DNA of 64,000 bases from an alpha proteobacterium BAL199 (GTDB lineage: Bacteria; Pseudomonadota; Alphaproteobacteria; Thalassobaculales; Thalassobaculaceae): positions 310,001-374,000 of the forward strand of contig ABHC01000002.1 in NCBI GenBank assembly GCA_000171835.1. The letters run 5' to 3'. Shown here one piece after another: positions 27,334-36,739 of this stretch. Each line of letters opens with the position of its first letter. Within the stretch, counting starts at the first letter, position 1. Below the pieces are notes generated by a model. The model was given only the letters and a program-made list of their open reading frames with translations. It did no database searches and was not told the DNA's origin. Position numbers and translations under genes: made by a program.

Positions 27334-30117
27334 TTGTCCGACATCTCATCTACTCATCACGACATCGCCCCGGTCTCCATCGAAGACGAGATGCGGCGTT
27401 CGTACCTCGATTACGCCATGAGCGTGATCGTGTCGCGTGCGCTGCCCGACGTCCGAGACGGCCTCAAACCGGTACACCGCCGCATCCTCTACGCCATGAA
27501 GGTCGGCGGTTACGACTGGACGCGGCCATACCGTAAATCGGCGCGCATCGTCGGCGACGTGATGGGTCAGTACCACCCGCATGGCGACAGCGCGATCTAC
27601 GACGCCATGGTCCGGATGGCGCAGGACTTCTCGATGCGTCTGCCGCTGGTCGACGGCCAGGGCAATTTCGGCTCGATGGACGGCGATCCGCCGGCGGCCA
27701 TGCGCTACACCGAGGCGCGACTGGCCAAGGCGGCTGAAGGCCTGTTGCGCGACATCGACAAGGAAACCGTCGACTACATCCCGAACTACGACGAGACGAC
27801 GGAAGAACCGTCGGTTCTTCCGGCCGAGTACCCGAACCTGCTGGTCAACGGCGCCGGCGGCATCGCGGTCGGCATGGCGACCAACATTCCGCCGCACAAT
27901 CTCGGCGAAGTGGTCGATGCCTGCCTGGCGATGCTGGACAATCCTGGCATCACCATTGACGAGCTGATCGCCCTGGTTCCGGGCCCTGACTTCCCGACCG
28001 GCGGGCTGATTCTTGGCCGATCCGGGATCCGCGAGGCCTATCACACCGGCCGCGGTTCGGTAGTCATGCGCGGTCGGGCCGAGATCGAGGAGATCCGCAA
28101 GGACCGCTTCGCGATCGTCGTTACCGAGATCCCGTATCAGGTCAACAAATCGAAGCTGATGGAGCGGATCGGCGAGGTCGTCCGCGACAAGACGGTCGAA
28201 GGCATCTCCGATCTGCGCGACGAAAGCGACCGCGACGGCGTGCGCGTGGTGGTCGAACTGAAGCGCGACGCGATCGGCGAAGTCGTGCTGAACCAGCTCT
28301 ACCGCTACACCCAGCTGCAGACCAGTTTCGGCGTCAACATGCTGGCGCTGAACCGCGGGCGCCCCGTGCAGATGAACCTGCGCGACGTGATCTTCGCGTT
28401 CGTCGAGTTCCGCGAGGAGGTGATCACCCGTCGGACCCGGTTCCTGCTGCACAAGGCACGGGAACGCGCTCACGTGCTGGCCGGGTTGATGGTCGCAATC
28501 AACAATCTCGACGCGGTGATCGCGATGATCCGCTCGGCGCCGGATGCCGGCGAGGCCCGACGCAAGCTGTGCGCGGCAGCCTGGCCGGCGACCGACGTCA
28601 TCGATTTCATCGCGATTATCGACGATCCGGGGCACCGGGTGACCGACGAGGGCACCTACCAGCTGTCTGACGCACAGGCTCGCGCGATCCTGGACCTGCG
28701 GCTGCAACGCCTGACCGGCATGGAGCGATCCAAGCTGGTCGATGAGGCGACGGACATTGCCGCCCGGATCAAGGACTACCTGGACATCCTGACGTCACGA
28801 CCGCGCCTGATGGGCGTGTTGCGCGACGAGTTGCTGCAGACCCGTGAAGCCTGGGCGAACGACCGCCGCACCGAGATCATGGAAAGCGAGTTCGAGCACG
28901 ACATCGAGGACCTGATCGCGCGCGAGGACATGGTCGTCACGGTCAGTTACTCCGGCTACATCAAGCGGGTGCCGCTAGCGACCTACCGGGCCCAGAAGCG
29001 TGGCGGCAAGGGCCGCGCCGGCATGGCGACCCGCGACGAGGATTGGGTGCACCGTCTGTACGTGGCGAACAGCCACTCGCCGATCCTATTCTTCACCTCG
29101 CGCGGCCAAGTCTACCAGTTGAAAACCTACCGGTTGCCGGAAGGCACGCCGCAGTCGCGCGGGCGGCCGATGGTCAATTTGCTGCCGCTGGAAGAAGGCG
29201 AATGGATCCAGACCGTCATGCCGATGCCGGCCGACGAGTCGAGCTGGGATGGTCTGCACGTGATGTTCGCGACCGCAGCCGGCACGATCCGACGCAACGC
29301 GCTCAGCGACTTCACCAACATCAACCGCGCCGGCAAGCGCGCTATGAAGCTCGACGAGGGCGACCGCCTGATCGCGGTGATGCCGTGCAACGAGGGCGAC
29401 GACGTTCTGCTGGCGGCCCGCTCGGGCAAGGCGATCCGCTTCCAGGTTGCCGATGTCCGGCTGTTCCGTGGCCGTGATTCCCTGGGCGTCCGCGGCATCC
29501 GGCTGGCCAAGGGGGACGAGGTCGTCTCGATGTCGATCCTGCATCACGTCGACTATGAGAGCGTCGACGGCGAGCAGAATGAACGCGATGTATACTTACG
29601 CCAGGCCGCCTGGATCCGGCGCGGCAGCGGCGAGGGGGACGAGGACGCCTCGGCTCCGGACGTCATGCTGCGCGAAGACCGCTTCATCGCTCTCGGCGCG
29701 GCCGAAGAGTTCGTGCTGTCGGTCACCGAGAAGGGCTACGGTAAGCGGACGTCGGCGCACGAGTACCGTGTCACCGGTCGTGGCGGCCAAGGCATTGCCT
29801 CGATGGACGTGACGGCCAAGAACGGCCCGGTGGTCACCGCTTTCCCGGTAACGCCGACCGACCAGATCATGCTGGTTACCGACGGCGGTCAGATCATCCG
29901 TTGCCCGGTCGACGATATTCGGGTGGCCGCCCGCAAGACGCAGGGCGTGGTGCTGTTCCGGGTCGGCGAGGATGAGAAGGTGGTGTCGGTTTCCCTGGTG
30001 GGCGAAAACGGCGACGACGACAATGTCGAAGTTGCTGACGAGGCCACTGATGCGGCAACCGGCGACGGGCCGACGGAAGCCGGACCCGACGAGGAGCAGG
30101 GGGACGCGACAGAATGA
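27334..30117 (+). CDS. gyrA: DNA gyrase subunit A
   Basis: 927 residues. The breakage-reunion domain begins [20 protein letters not shown]; the catalytic Tyr is Y125 in [10 protein letters not shown]. The quinolone-resistance region [12 protein letters not shown] has Ser86 and Asp90, the residues usual in sensitive strains. The GyrA box appears as QKRGGKG at the start of the C-terminal beta-pinwheel, which carries a moderate insertion around residues 745-785. The acidic tail ends in DEEQGDATE. The only in-frame start giving the family N-terminus is TTG 27334. The stop overlaps coaD (ATGA). Confidence 0.97.
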   Translation: MSDISSTHHDIAPVSIEDEMRRSYLDYAMSVIVSRALPDVRDGLKPVHRRILYAMKVGGYDWTRPYRKSARIVGDVMGQYHPHGDSAIYDAMVRMAQDFSMRLPLVDGQGNFGSMDGDPPAAMRYTEARLAKAAEGLLRDIDKETVDYIPNYDETTEEPSVLPAEYPNLLVNGAGGIAVGMATNIPPHNLGEVVDACLAMLDNPGITIDELIALVPGPDFPTGGLILGRSGIREAYHTGRGSVVMRGRAEIEEIRKDRFAIVVTEIPYQVNKSKLMERIGEVVRDKTVEGISDLRDESDRDGVRVVVELKRDAIGEVVLNQLYRYTQLQTSFGVNMLALNRGRPVQMNLRDVIFAFVEFREEVITRRTRFLLHKARERAHVLAGLMVAINNLDAVIAMIRSAPDAGEARRKLCAAAWPATDVIDFIAIIDDPGHRVTDEGTYQLSDAQARAILDLRLQRLTGMERSKLVDEATDIAARIKDYLDILTSRPRLMGVLRDELLQTREAWANDRRTEIMESEFEHDIEDLIAREDMVVTVSYSGYIKRVPLATYRAQKRGGKGRAGMATRDEDWVHRLYVANSHSPILFFTSRGQVYQLKTYRLPEGTPQSRGRPMVNLLPLEEGEWIQTVMPMPADESSWDGLHVMFATAAGTIRRNALSDFTNINRAGKRAMKLDEGDRLIAVMPCNEGDDVLLAARSGKAIRFQVADVRLFRGRDSLGVRGIRLAKGDEVVSMSILHHVDYESVDGEQNERDVYLRQAAWIRRGSGEGDEDASAPDVMLREDRFIALGAAEEFVLSVTEKGYGKRTSAHEYRVTGRGGQGIASMDVTAKNGPVVTAFPVTPTDQIMLVTDGGQIIRCPVDDIRVAARKTQGVVLFRVGEDEKVVSVSLVGENGDDDNVEVADEATDAATGDGPTEAGPDEEQGDATE

Positions 30118-30698
30118 CCGAGGCTGTGCAGGCGGGCGGTGAGCGGATCGGGGTCTACCCCGGCACTTTCGACCCGATCACCAAGGGCCATATCGATATC
30201 ATCCGGCGGGCCAGCAAGACCGTCGATCGGTTGATCGTCGCGGTCGCGCGGAACGCCGGCAAGGGACCGCTGTTCAGCCTCGACGAGCGGGTCGAAATGG
30301 TCAAAGACGAGATCGACGAGATTCTTGTCCAGAATCGCAAGGATGGATTCGTCGGGACCATCGAGGTGAAGCCGTTCGGCTCACTGCTCATGCATTTTGC
30401 CAAGAACCAGGGTGCGTCTGTCATCATTCGCGGCCTGCGTGCGGTGTCCGACTTCGAGTACGAGTTCCAGATGGCGGGGATGAACGCCCGGCTGAATCCG
30501 AAGATCGAAACGCTGTTCCTGATGGCGTCGGACCGCCATCAGTTCATCTCTTCGCGTTTCGTGAAGGAGATCGGACGCCTCGGCGGGCCGATCATCGAGT
30601 TTGTTACCGCCCGGGTCGCCGAGCGGGTGATGAACCGGTTCGACCGCGATCCGTCCCAGGCCGGCCAAGCCAAACAGACCGGACCGTTCGAGGATTGA
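30114..30698 (+). CDS. coaD: phosphopantetheine adenylyltransferase
   Basis: 194 residues, fourth step of coenzyme A synthesis. The nucleotidyltransferase motif [16 protein letters not shown] is near the N-terminus, and [17 protein letters not shown] and [18 protein letters not shown] are conserved. About 25 residues longer than E. coli CoaD, through a short N-terminal extension and a C-terminal tail. The ATG overlaps the gyrA stop; gyrA-coaD is a frequent alphaproteobacterial pair. Confidence 0.96.
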   Translation: MTEAVQAGGERIGVYPGTFDPITKGHIDIIRRASKTVDRLIVAVARNAGKGPLFSLDERVEMVKDEIDEILVQNRKDGFVGTIEVKPFGSLLMHFAKNQGASVIIRGLRAVSDFEYEFQMAGMNARLNPKIETLFLMASDRHQFISSRFVKEIGRLGGPIIEFVTARVAERVMNRFDRDPSQAGQAKQTGPFED

Positions 30699-30717
30699 TT
30701 AAACGGCCGATAATGAG

Positions 30718-30746
30718 TTGACCTGATGCGGCGGCCTGCCTAGGTT
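30718..30746 (+). promoter_or_regulatory. candidate sigma70 promoter for tRNA-Lys
   Basis: TTGACC (30718-30723), 17-nt spacer, TAGGTT (30741-30746), ending 25 nt before the tRNA. The strong -35 element and a weaker -10 fit a stable-RNA promoter. Confidence 0.5.
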
Positions 30747-30771
30747 CCGCCCGTCGTAAAGACCCCCTCGG

Positions 30772-30847
30772 GGGCGCGTAGCTCAGTTGGTAGAGCAGCT
30801 GACTTTTAATCAGCGGGTCATGGGTTCGAGTCCCGTCGCGCTCACCA
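30772..30847 (+). tRNA. tRNA-Lys (anticodon TTT)
   Basis: A full cloverleaf can be drawn: acceptor GGGCGCG pairs with CGCGCTC (one G-T), D-arm GCTC/GAGC, anticodon stem GCTGA/TCAGC with loop CTTTTAA (anticodon TTT at 30805-30807), T-arm with TTCGAGT. CCA is encoded (30845-30847). It lies 73 nt after coaD. Confidence 0.97.
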
Positions 30848-31017
30848 TTCCTTCGATGCCATACAGCCGCCACAGCAGGCGTTCTGCCGGGAGTGGCTCC
30901 TTGTAGGAGAGCAGGACCTTATGCGTGTTAACGCGATTTACGGTCTATGCTGTCACGGAAAAATAGATAGTTTTAGATAAAATTAAGCACAACATCTTTC
31001 CGTTTATTTCGCGCGGA

Positions 31018-31046
31018 TTGAAATATTTCCGTCCGCGATCTATAAT
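31018..31046 (+). promoter_or_regulatory. near-consensus sigma70 promoter with overlapping palindrome
   Basis: TTGAAA (31018-31023), exactly 17 nt, then TATAAT (31041-31046). It lies at the end of an AT-rich stretch of about 140 nt, unusual in this GC-rich window. GAAATATTTC (31020-31029) is a perfect palindrome overlapping the -35 box, and CGCGGA (31012-31017) with TCCGCG (31032-31037) forms an inverted repeat around it; either could be an operator. The downstream gene is the small protein at 31087. Confidence 0.65.
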
Positions 31047-31086
31047 TCTTCTTAGGAGAGTGCATTCAGGTGGGGACATCGGGGCG

Positions 31087-31395
31087 ATGTTCGACTTTCT
31101 CAAGACGGCCAACCGAAAGCCGGCGGTTCGGGCCGTGCCGCGTGGACGCCCGGCGGAGCCGCAGTCCAAGGGTACGGTCAAGATTGACCGGCACGTGTTC
31201 AACGTGCGTGAGTTGAACCGCAAGGGCTTCATTCTGCAACCCTATGACCGTGACGTGATCATCACCGGTCAACGATTCCGGTTCGAGATTGACGCTAAGG
31301 ACGGGGATGACATCTACAAGGGACGGGCAGAGGCCGTGGTGACCAAAGTCGTCGATGGTGCCCTGGCGGCGGCGTTCCTGACCAAGTTCTTCTGA
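31087..31395 (+). CDS. small protein with a possible PilZ-like fold
   Basis: 102 residues. After a basic N-terminus (MFDFLKTANRKPAVR) the remainder is beta-rich: HVFNVRELNRKGFIL, VIITGQRFRFEID, then AEAVVTKVVDGALAAAFL. Strand order and length recall PilZ domains, but the c-di-GMP-binding RxxxR and D/NxSxxG motifs are not clear, so any binding would be atypical. It starts about 34 nt after the expected transcript start of a strong promoter. The frame continues upstream to 31018, but that stretch overlaps the promoter. Function not recognised. Confidence 0.55.
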   Translation: MFDFLKTANRKPAVRAVPRGRPAEPQSKGTVKIDRHVFNVRELNRKGFILQPYDRDVIITGQRFRFEIDAKDGDDIYKGRAEAVVTKVVDGALAAAFLTKFF

Positions 31396-31438
31396 CGGTC
31401 GAGTTGTTCGAGAATCGATTTTCCGACATACTCCTGGC

Positions 31439-31675
31439 ATGTCCGAACGTGAGAAAGCCCTGCGATTGTTGCGTGCGGTCCGCAAGCGGATCGACCCGGA
31501 GGTTCTGGCGCGGGCCCAGAAAGCGGCGCTGATCCAGATCGGCCAAGCGCCGGCGGTTAGCGAGTCCGACAACGAGGCATCCCGGCTGTTCAAGCAGGCA
31601 CTTGCCAACGGCGGGGCTCGGCGGGTCGAGATTCTGCGGCACCTTGAACGGAAATTCCGTCACAAGCTGAACTGA
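31439..31675 (+). CDS. small hypothetical protein, 78 aa
   Basis: Not recognised. A basic, wholly helical-looking protein beginning SEREKALRLLRAVRKRID and ending RHLERKFRHKLN, with no membrane segment or cysteine. It starts 43 nt after the PilZ-like gene, in the same direction, so the two may be co-transcribed. Codon use and composition resemble real genes, and no better frame competes, but coding status is not certain. Confidence 0.5.
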   Translation: MSEREKALRLLRAVRKRIDPEVLARAQKAALIQIGQAPAVSESDNEASRLFKQALANGGARRVEILRHLERKFRHKLN

Positions 31676-31699
31676 GCCAAGTCGAGCGTCCTGCTTGGA

Positions 31700-32869
31700 C
31701 TATAGCGCGTTGCGCCGTTCCACCAGAACGGCTTCAGCCAAGGCGTCAATCTCGCTGGTTTGGTTATAGACTTGGCCGGACACGCGCGCCCACAAACGGC
31801 CGGCCAGCGCGTTGATCGGTACCTGAATCCGGTATTCGTCGAGCAGTCGACGTCGCAGTTCCAGGCCGTCGGCCTGGGTGGTGCCGAGACCTTCCGGTAG
31901 GCGCACAGTGACCATGGATCCAGTGAGCGCCGGCGGAGACCCAACTTCGGTATCCCAGGCGTCGGCCAGCCTCTGCCCAGCCTCGATTGCGAAACGGTGA
32001 TTGTGCTCGCGAACGCGTTTGGCGCCGAAGCCGGCGAGAAATGCCAGGGCATCCGGCAGGGCGAGTTGCGAGGAGGCGTCGCGGGTTCCGACCCAGTCGA
32101 ACTCGGCGACGAAACCCTGACCGAAGCCGTGGCTGATCACCGTTGGATGCAAACGGCCGCGAACCGCGTCGGCCGCCCACAGGAACGCACAACCCTTCGG
32201 GGCGAACAGCCATTTGTGGCAGTTTCCGGTGTACCAATCGGCGCCGAGCGTCGACAGGTCGAGCGGAAGCATCCCAGGGGCATGGGCGCCGTCGACCAGC
32301 GCTAGAGCACCGGCGTCCTTCACCGCCGCGATCATACGCGCGACCGGAAGCACGACGGCAGTGGGCGAGGTGACATGGTCGATCACCGCCATCCGCGTCC
32401 GCTTGCTTATGCCGGACGCGAACGCCTCGACGATGCTGTCGTCGGAGTACACCGGAAACGGCAGGTCGACCTGAACGACGACGGCACCGCTGCGCGCCGC
32501 GACCCAGCGCACCGCGTTCTTGACGGCGTTGTAGGTCTGGTCGGTGATCAGGATCTCGTCGCCGGGCTTGAACGTCTCCGACAGCAGGACAGCGTTCACC
32601 GCCTGGGTTGCGTTCTCCACCATCGCGACTGCCCGACCGTCGACTCCGATGAGAGCGGACAACCGCTCCGCCGCAACCCGCAGGCCAGGCCGGAATTCCC
32701 GCTCCATGAACCGGCTCGGTTCGGCCTCCAAGCGCTCCTGCCAACGGCGCTGCGCCAGCATCACCTGTTTCGGCGTGGCACCGTAGGAACCATGATTCAG
32801 ATAGATGGCACCGTCTTCGAGCTGGAACAGCCGGCGGACAGGCGAGCCGAAGGCGGGAAGGTCTGACAT
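31700..32869 (-). CDS. class V aminotransferase family, isopenicillin-N epimerase-like PLP enzyme
   Basis: 389 residues, fold type I. Family signs are the N-terminal IYLNHGSYGATPKQVM, the VENATQAVNAVLLS helix, VDGAHAPGMLPLDL with the cofactor Asp, and the Schiff-base Lys in YTGNCHKWLFAPKGCAFLW. Such proteins include isopenicillin-N epimerases, cysteine desulfurase-like enzymes and others, so substrate prediction is not safe. It is the last of two minus-strand genes; the upstream one is the interrupted carbamoyltransferase, 37 nt away. Confidence 0.85.
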   Translation of the reverse strand: MSDLPAFGSPVRRLFQLEDGAIYLNHGSYGATPKQVMLAQRRWQERLEAEPSRFMEREFRPGLRVAAERLSALIGVDGRAVAMVENATQAVNAVLLSETFKPGDEILITDQTYNAVKNAVRWVAARSGAVVVQVDLPFPVYSDDSIVEAFASGISKRTRMAVIDHVTSPTAVVLPVARMIAAVKDAGALALVDGAHAPGMLPLDLSTLGADWYTGNCHKWLFAPKGCAFLWAADAVRGRLHPTVISHGFGQGFVAEFDWVGTRDASSQLALPDALAFLAGFGAKRVREHNHRFAIEAGQRLADAWDTEVGSPPALTGSMVTVRLPEGLGTTQADGLELRRRLLDEYRIQVPINALAGRLWARVSGQVYNQTSEIDALAEAVLVERRNAL

Positions 32870-32906
32870 GGCCGGATGGTGACGCGATTTAAGACGGCGC
32901 GCCAGA

Positions 32907-34907
32907 TCACTCTTGGTGTTCGGCTCGCGTCACCCGAACGCCGTCCAGATATACCGCGTCGATCGTTGAGGACCGCAGAAACCGGAGGGCATCGGCCGGC
33001 GATTCAACGATCGGCTCTGCCGGTCCATTGAACGAGGTGTTCAGGACCATCGGCGTGCCAGTTTCCCGATGGAAAGCGTCCACCACCTGATGAAAGACTC
33101 CGCAACTCGCATCCACGGTCTGGATCCGGGAAGAGCCGTCGACATGCGTGATCGCCGGTACCGTGGAGGAGCGCACCCGTGCCGTGAACAGCATGAATGG
33201 TGATGGATCTGGCGCTCCGTCGAACCAGTCGGAGGCGTGCTCGCGAAGCACCGCCGGGGCGAATGGCCGCCAGTACTCCCGAGACTTCAACTCGTTGACC
33301 CGTCGCCACTGGGTGTCGGGCCTCGGGTCGGCCAGAATGGAGCGATGCCCTAGGGCACGCGGCCCTATCTCGCTGCGTCCTTCGAACCAGCCGATGATTT
33401 TGCCGGAGGCCAGATCCGCTGCCGCCGCCGCTGCGGGACAGGCCGGGCGAAGTTGGCTCACGGTGCCACCGCAATCAAGCACCGCCGTGTCGACGTCCTG
33501 GGCCGAATAGGCGACCCCCTGATAGGCGAGTTCAGTCGAGGTTGATGAGAAGGACGCGCGCGGCCGGCCAAGCACGTCGTGCAGCAGAGCCAGTGCAGCG
33601 CCGGCACCCAGTCCGGAGTCGTCACAGGCTGGCGGAACGAACACCTTCTCATATCCGCAGGTGGCCAAGACGCGTGTGTTGGTGGGGCAGTTCAAAGCGC
33701 CGCCGCCACCAAGCGACAAGTGAAGACTCTCGAGCCCATTGTCCCGGAGAGCGTCCGCAAGCGTGGTGACGTCGTTGATGGCACACGCTTCGAACACAGC
33801 TTGTGCAGTCGATGCCACGTCCACCTCGACACGTCGCAGGTGCTCGGCGCCATAGGCATCCGGCAGATGGTGTTGTGTTGGGGCCTTCGGATCCGAATAC
33901 AGGCTCGAAGCAAGTTGTTGGCTGCGTGCCGTTAGCTTGGCGAGCACCGCAAACCGGTCGGACTTGTTTCCGTGAGCATAGGCTTCACCGAAGACCTCGT
34001 AGGCATTCCCGACGAACTCGGGGCTGTCGAAGACCGGTTGCCCAAAGGGTGCCAAGCCCATCAGTTTACCCGCGCCGCCGCCGTGCCCGAGGTTGAACGC
34101 TTCGGCAACACGTTGATAGAGATGCCCATGGTAGGCGTAGTTGGGTCCCAGAGGGATGATCCGGGTTCCCTCTCCGTAGGCAAAGAGGCCGCCGAGATAG
34201 CCGAGTTCTGGATTCCGGACGTCTCCATTATCCAATGTGTAAACTGCTCCGCTCTCCTGATCAGACTGGTAGAATGACAAGGCGGCATGAGCCAGGTGGT
34301 GTGGAACTATGAGGCCGGGTTTCGCCTGGCCAAACAACGTGACTTGGACCGGTTGATAGCCAAATCGGACGGTCCGGAACTGATCGACTTCGGTCGCCCA
34401 TCCCGCAATATCAGAGCGTTGGAATGGATGCGACTATCGCTTGGGCGCGTAGGACCACTCCATGTTGGCAAGCACGCCCCGATCAAGATCCAGCGCCGTC
34501 AGATCATCGACCAGATATTCGCTCCAGCGAGCAGTGGGAATCTGGTCAAGCCGGCGTACCGCGCTGGCTTGACGACGTCGAATCTGGGCTTGCCCGTTCG
34601 CTTGGCCCTTTTGCTCGTCAGTCGAGAAGCCGAAGGCATTCACCTCGGGATCATCCAGTTTGAACGAGAATGCGTCTGGATCTACGAAGATGAAGGGCCA
34701 GGATTGAGCCGAGGCGATTGCTACCGAATCAACATCAGTCCAAGACAGGCCATGTCTGCGAAGCGATTCGTCGATAAACTCGGCGGTCAACAGAGCGCAT
34801 CGTTTCTTTCGGGCGAACCGTTCGCGAAGCTGAATGCCGCGAATCTTGCCGTCCTCGACGATTGCGACACCGGCGTCGTGAGCCATTGAGAGCCCGAGGA
34901 CGATCAT
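32907..34907 (-). pseudogene. NodU/CmcH-type carbamoyltransferase interrupted by one in-frame TAG
   Basis: From ATG 34907 the frame runs 157 codons (MIVLGLSMAHDAGVAIVEDG) to TAG at 34434-34436, then continues in the same frame for 508 codons to 32907. The bridge codons after the TAG (TEVDQFRTVRFGYQP) read like normal protein and lead into the conserved HHLAHA motif at about 203-208; GPRALGHRSILADPR and the NTSFNG end are also intact. Without the TAG the product would be 666 residues, a full N-(YrdC-like plus Kae1-like) carbamoyltransferase that uses carbamoyl phosphate. The downstream part could only be restarted at TTG 34337. A real nonsense mutation or a sequencing error would explain it; readthrough is possible but unsupported. 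Confidence 0.85.
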
Positions 34908-35062
34908 TTTTTGGTCGACCTCGTTCAGATCACAAGGTGTTTCAGGATCACATTCGCTGCATACGTGACCGAGCTGCCGAAAGTCAATGCGACCAGACAG
35001 GACGGATGCGATGGACAGAGCCTGTCTGCTAGCCTCTAAATTTACTACGCTGGGAGTACGCA

Positions 35063-35941
35063 GTGATCTGGTTCGACGGTTTCGCAGTACGCGACATCAC
35101 CACCTCCGGATCGGTTGTCCGTGTCCGTGTGGGCGGGGTCGGGCCACCTGTCCTGCTGTTGCACGGACATCCCGAAACCCACCTGATGTGGCGCCATCTG
35201 GCGCCAGAGTTGGCCCAGCGCTTTACCGTTGTGGCCGCCGACCTGCGGGGCTACGGAGAATCCGGCAAGCCGCCGACGACCGCCGACCACGCGCCGTATT
35301 CCAAGCGGTCAATGGCGCTGGACATGGCCGAGGTCATGACGGCGCTCGGGCAGGACCGGTTTGCGGTTGTTGGACATGATCGCGGTGGACGGGTGGCGCA
35401 CCGACTGGCCCGTGATCATCGCAACCGGGTGGCCAAGCTTGCGGTTCTCGACATTTGCCCGACGCTCGATATGTACGAGTGCACCGATATGGCGTTTGCC
35501 AGGGCCTACTATCACTGGTTCTTTCTGATACAGCCTTACGATCTGCCGGAGCGCATGATCGGCGCGGATCCGGCGTACTACTTGCGATCAAAGCTGGCAT
35601 CGTCCGCCGGCTCGGATGTGTTTCCCGTGGAGGTCGTGGCGGAGTATCTTCGCCACTACGCCCGACCGGAGACGATCCATGCAATCTGCGAAGATTATCG
35701 CGCGAGCGCCGGGATCGATCTGGAACACGACCGGGCGGATCGGGGTCGTCTTCTGGACGTGCCGATCCTAGCGCTGTGGGGGGCGAAAGGTGTGGTTGGT
35801 CGAACCTTTGACGTTCTTGACGTTTGGAGGCGCTACACCACAGAGGAAGTGTCGGGAGCACCGCTGCCGTGCGGGCATTTTCTTCCCGAAGAAGCGCCGG
35901 AGGCCACCTTGGCCGCACTCATGCCGTTTTTGGAGACCTAA
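35063..35941 (+). CDS. alpha/beta hydrolase, haloacetate (fluoroacetate) dehalogenase-like
   Basis: 292 residues. Every active-site residue described for fluoroacetate dehalogenase can be placed with matching spacing: nucleophile D106 in VGHDRGGR, carboxylate-binding R107 and R110, D130, the halide pocket H151-W152 in YHWFFLIQPYDLPERM and Y212, and H272 in CGHFLPEEAP. The oxyanion side is LLLHGHPETHLMWR. It should hydrolyse 2-haloacids, with fluoroacetate possible (inference). GTG 35063 is preceded by GGGAG at 7 nt. It is followed 9 nt later by the DUF502 gene. Confidence 0.8.
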   Translation: MIWFDGFAVRDITTSGSVVRVRVGGVGPPVLLLHGHPETHLMWRHLAPELAQRFTVVAADLRGYGESGKPPTTADHAPYSKRSMALDMAEVMTALGQDRFAVVGHDRGGRVAHRLARDHRNRVAKLAVLDICPTLDMYECTDMAFARAYYHWFFLIQPYDLPERMIGADPAYYLRSKLASSAGSDVFPVEVVAEYLRHYARPETIHAICEDYRASAGIDLEHDRADRGRLLDVPILALWGAKGVVGRTFDVLDVWRRYTTEEVSGAPLPCGHFLPEEAPEATLAALMPFLET

Positions 35942-35950
35942 AGGAGGACC

Positions 35951-36646
35951 ATGACACTCTTCGCACGCCTGCGCGCCTACTTCTTCGCTGGGATTCTGGT
36001 CACCGCGCCGATTGGAATCACACTGTATCTGACGTGGCTGATCATCGACTTTGTCGACGGTCAGGTGACTCCGCTGATTCCCTCCCGATACAATCCCGAG
36101 ACCTACCTGCCGTTCGGCGTGCCGGGGCTTGGCGTCGTCGTAGCGGTTGTGTTTCTGACGCTGGTCGGATCTTTGACGGCAGGTTTGGTTGGCCGCTGGG
36201 TGGTTCGGCTCACTGACCGCGTGATGCAGCGCATGCCGGTGGTGCGAAATGTTCACAGCGCGCTAAAGCAGATCCTGGAGACGGTCCTCGCTCAGCAGTC
36301 CAATGCGTTTCGCAAGGTCGTGCTCGTCGAGTATCCGAGACGAGGCATGTGGGCGCTTGGGTTTCTGACGGGCGAGACGGTCGGTGAAGTACAGCATTTG
36401 ACCGAAGACGACGTCTTGAACGTCTTTCTGCCGACCACTCCGAATCCGACATCTGGCTTTCTGCTGTTCGTGCCGCGTGACGAAGTGTTCGTGCTGAGCA
36501 TGACCGTCGAGGAAGGGATCAAGATGGTGGTGTCAGGCGGAATCGTGACGCCGCCGGATCGCCGACCGGCTGCCGAGCAGAATCAACCGGCTATTCCCTC
36601 CACCGCCCCGGTCGTTTCGAAACGCCGCCGCCCACCCGCCGCCTGA
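35951..36646 (+). CDS. DUF502 family membrane protein
   Basis: 231 residues. Two hydrophobic segments in the first 85 residues (YFFAGILVTAPIGITLYLTW and LGVVVAVVFLTLVGSLTAGL) precede the family motif MPVVRNVHSALKQILETVL and a soluble part with FRKVVLVEYPRRGMWALGF and PNPTSGFLLFVP. Function is unknown in bacteria. It carries a Pro-rich basic tail. AAGGAGG lies just before the ATG, and the gene probably shares a transcript with the dehalogenase. Confidence 0.9.
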   Translation: MTLFARLRAYFFAGILVTAPIGITLYLTWLIIDFVDGQVTPLIPSRYNPETYLPFGVPGLGVVVAVVFLTLVGSLTAGLVGRWVVRLTDRVMQRMPVVRNVHSALKQILETVLAQQSNAFRKVVLVEYPRRGMWALGFLTGETVGEVQHLTEDDVLNVFLPTTPNPTSGFLLFVPRDEVFVLSMTVEEGIKMVVSGGIVTPPDRRPAAEQNQPAIPSTAPVVSKRRRPPAA

Positions 36647-36739
36647 GAAATCCGTCGGACGTCAACGGACCGTTAACCAACCTGCGTTATTCAGGGACAC
36701 CGTCGAGCGTGGGGCGAGGCGGCTGGGCATCCGTGTTAC

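Noticed and set aside
34434-34436. Programmed amber readthrough or pyrrolysine in the carbamoyltransferase
   Set aside because: No pyrrolysine genes or readthrough context are visible, and this family does not use such recoding; mutation or sequencing error is simpler.
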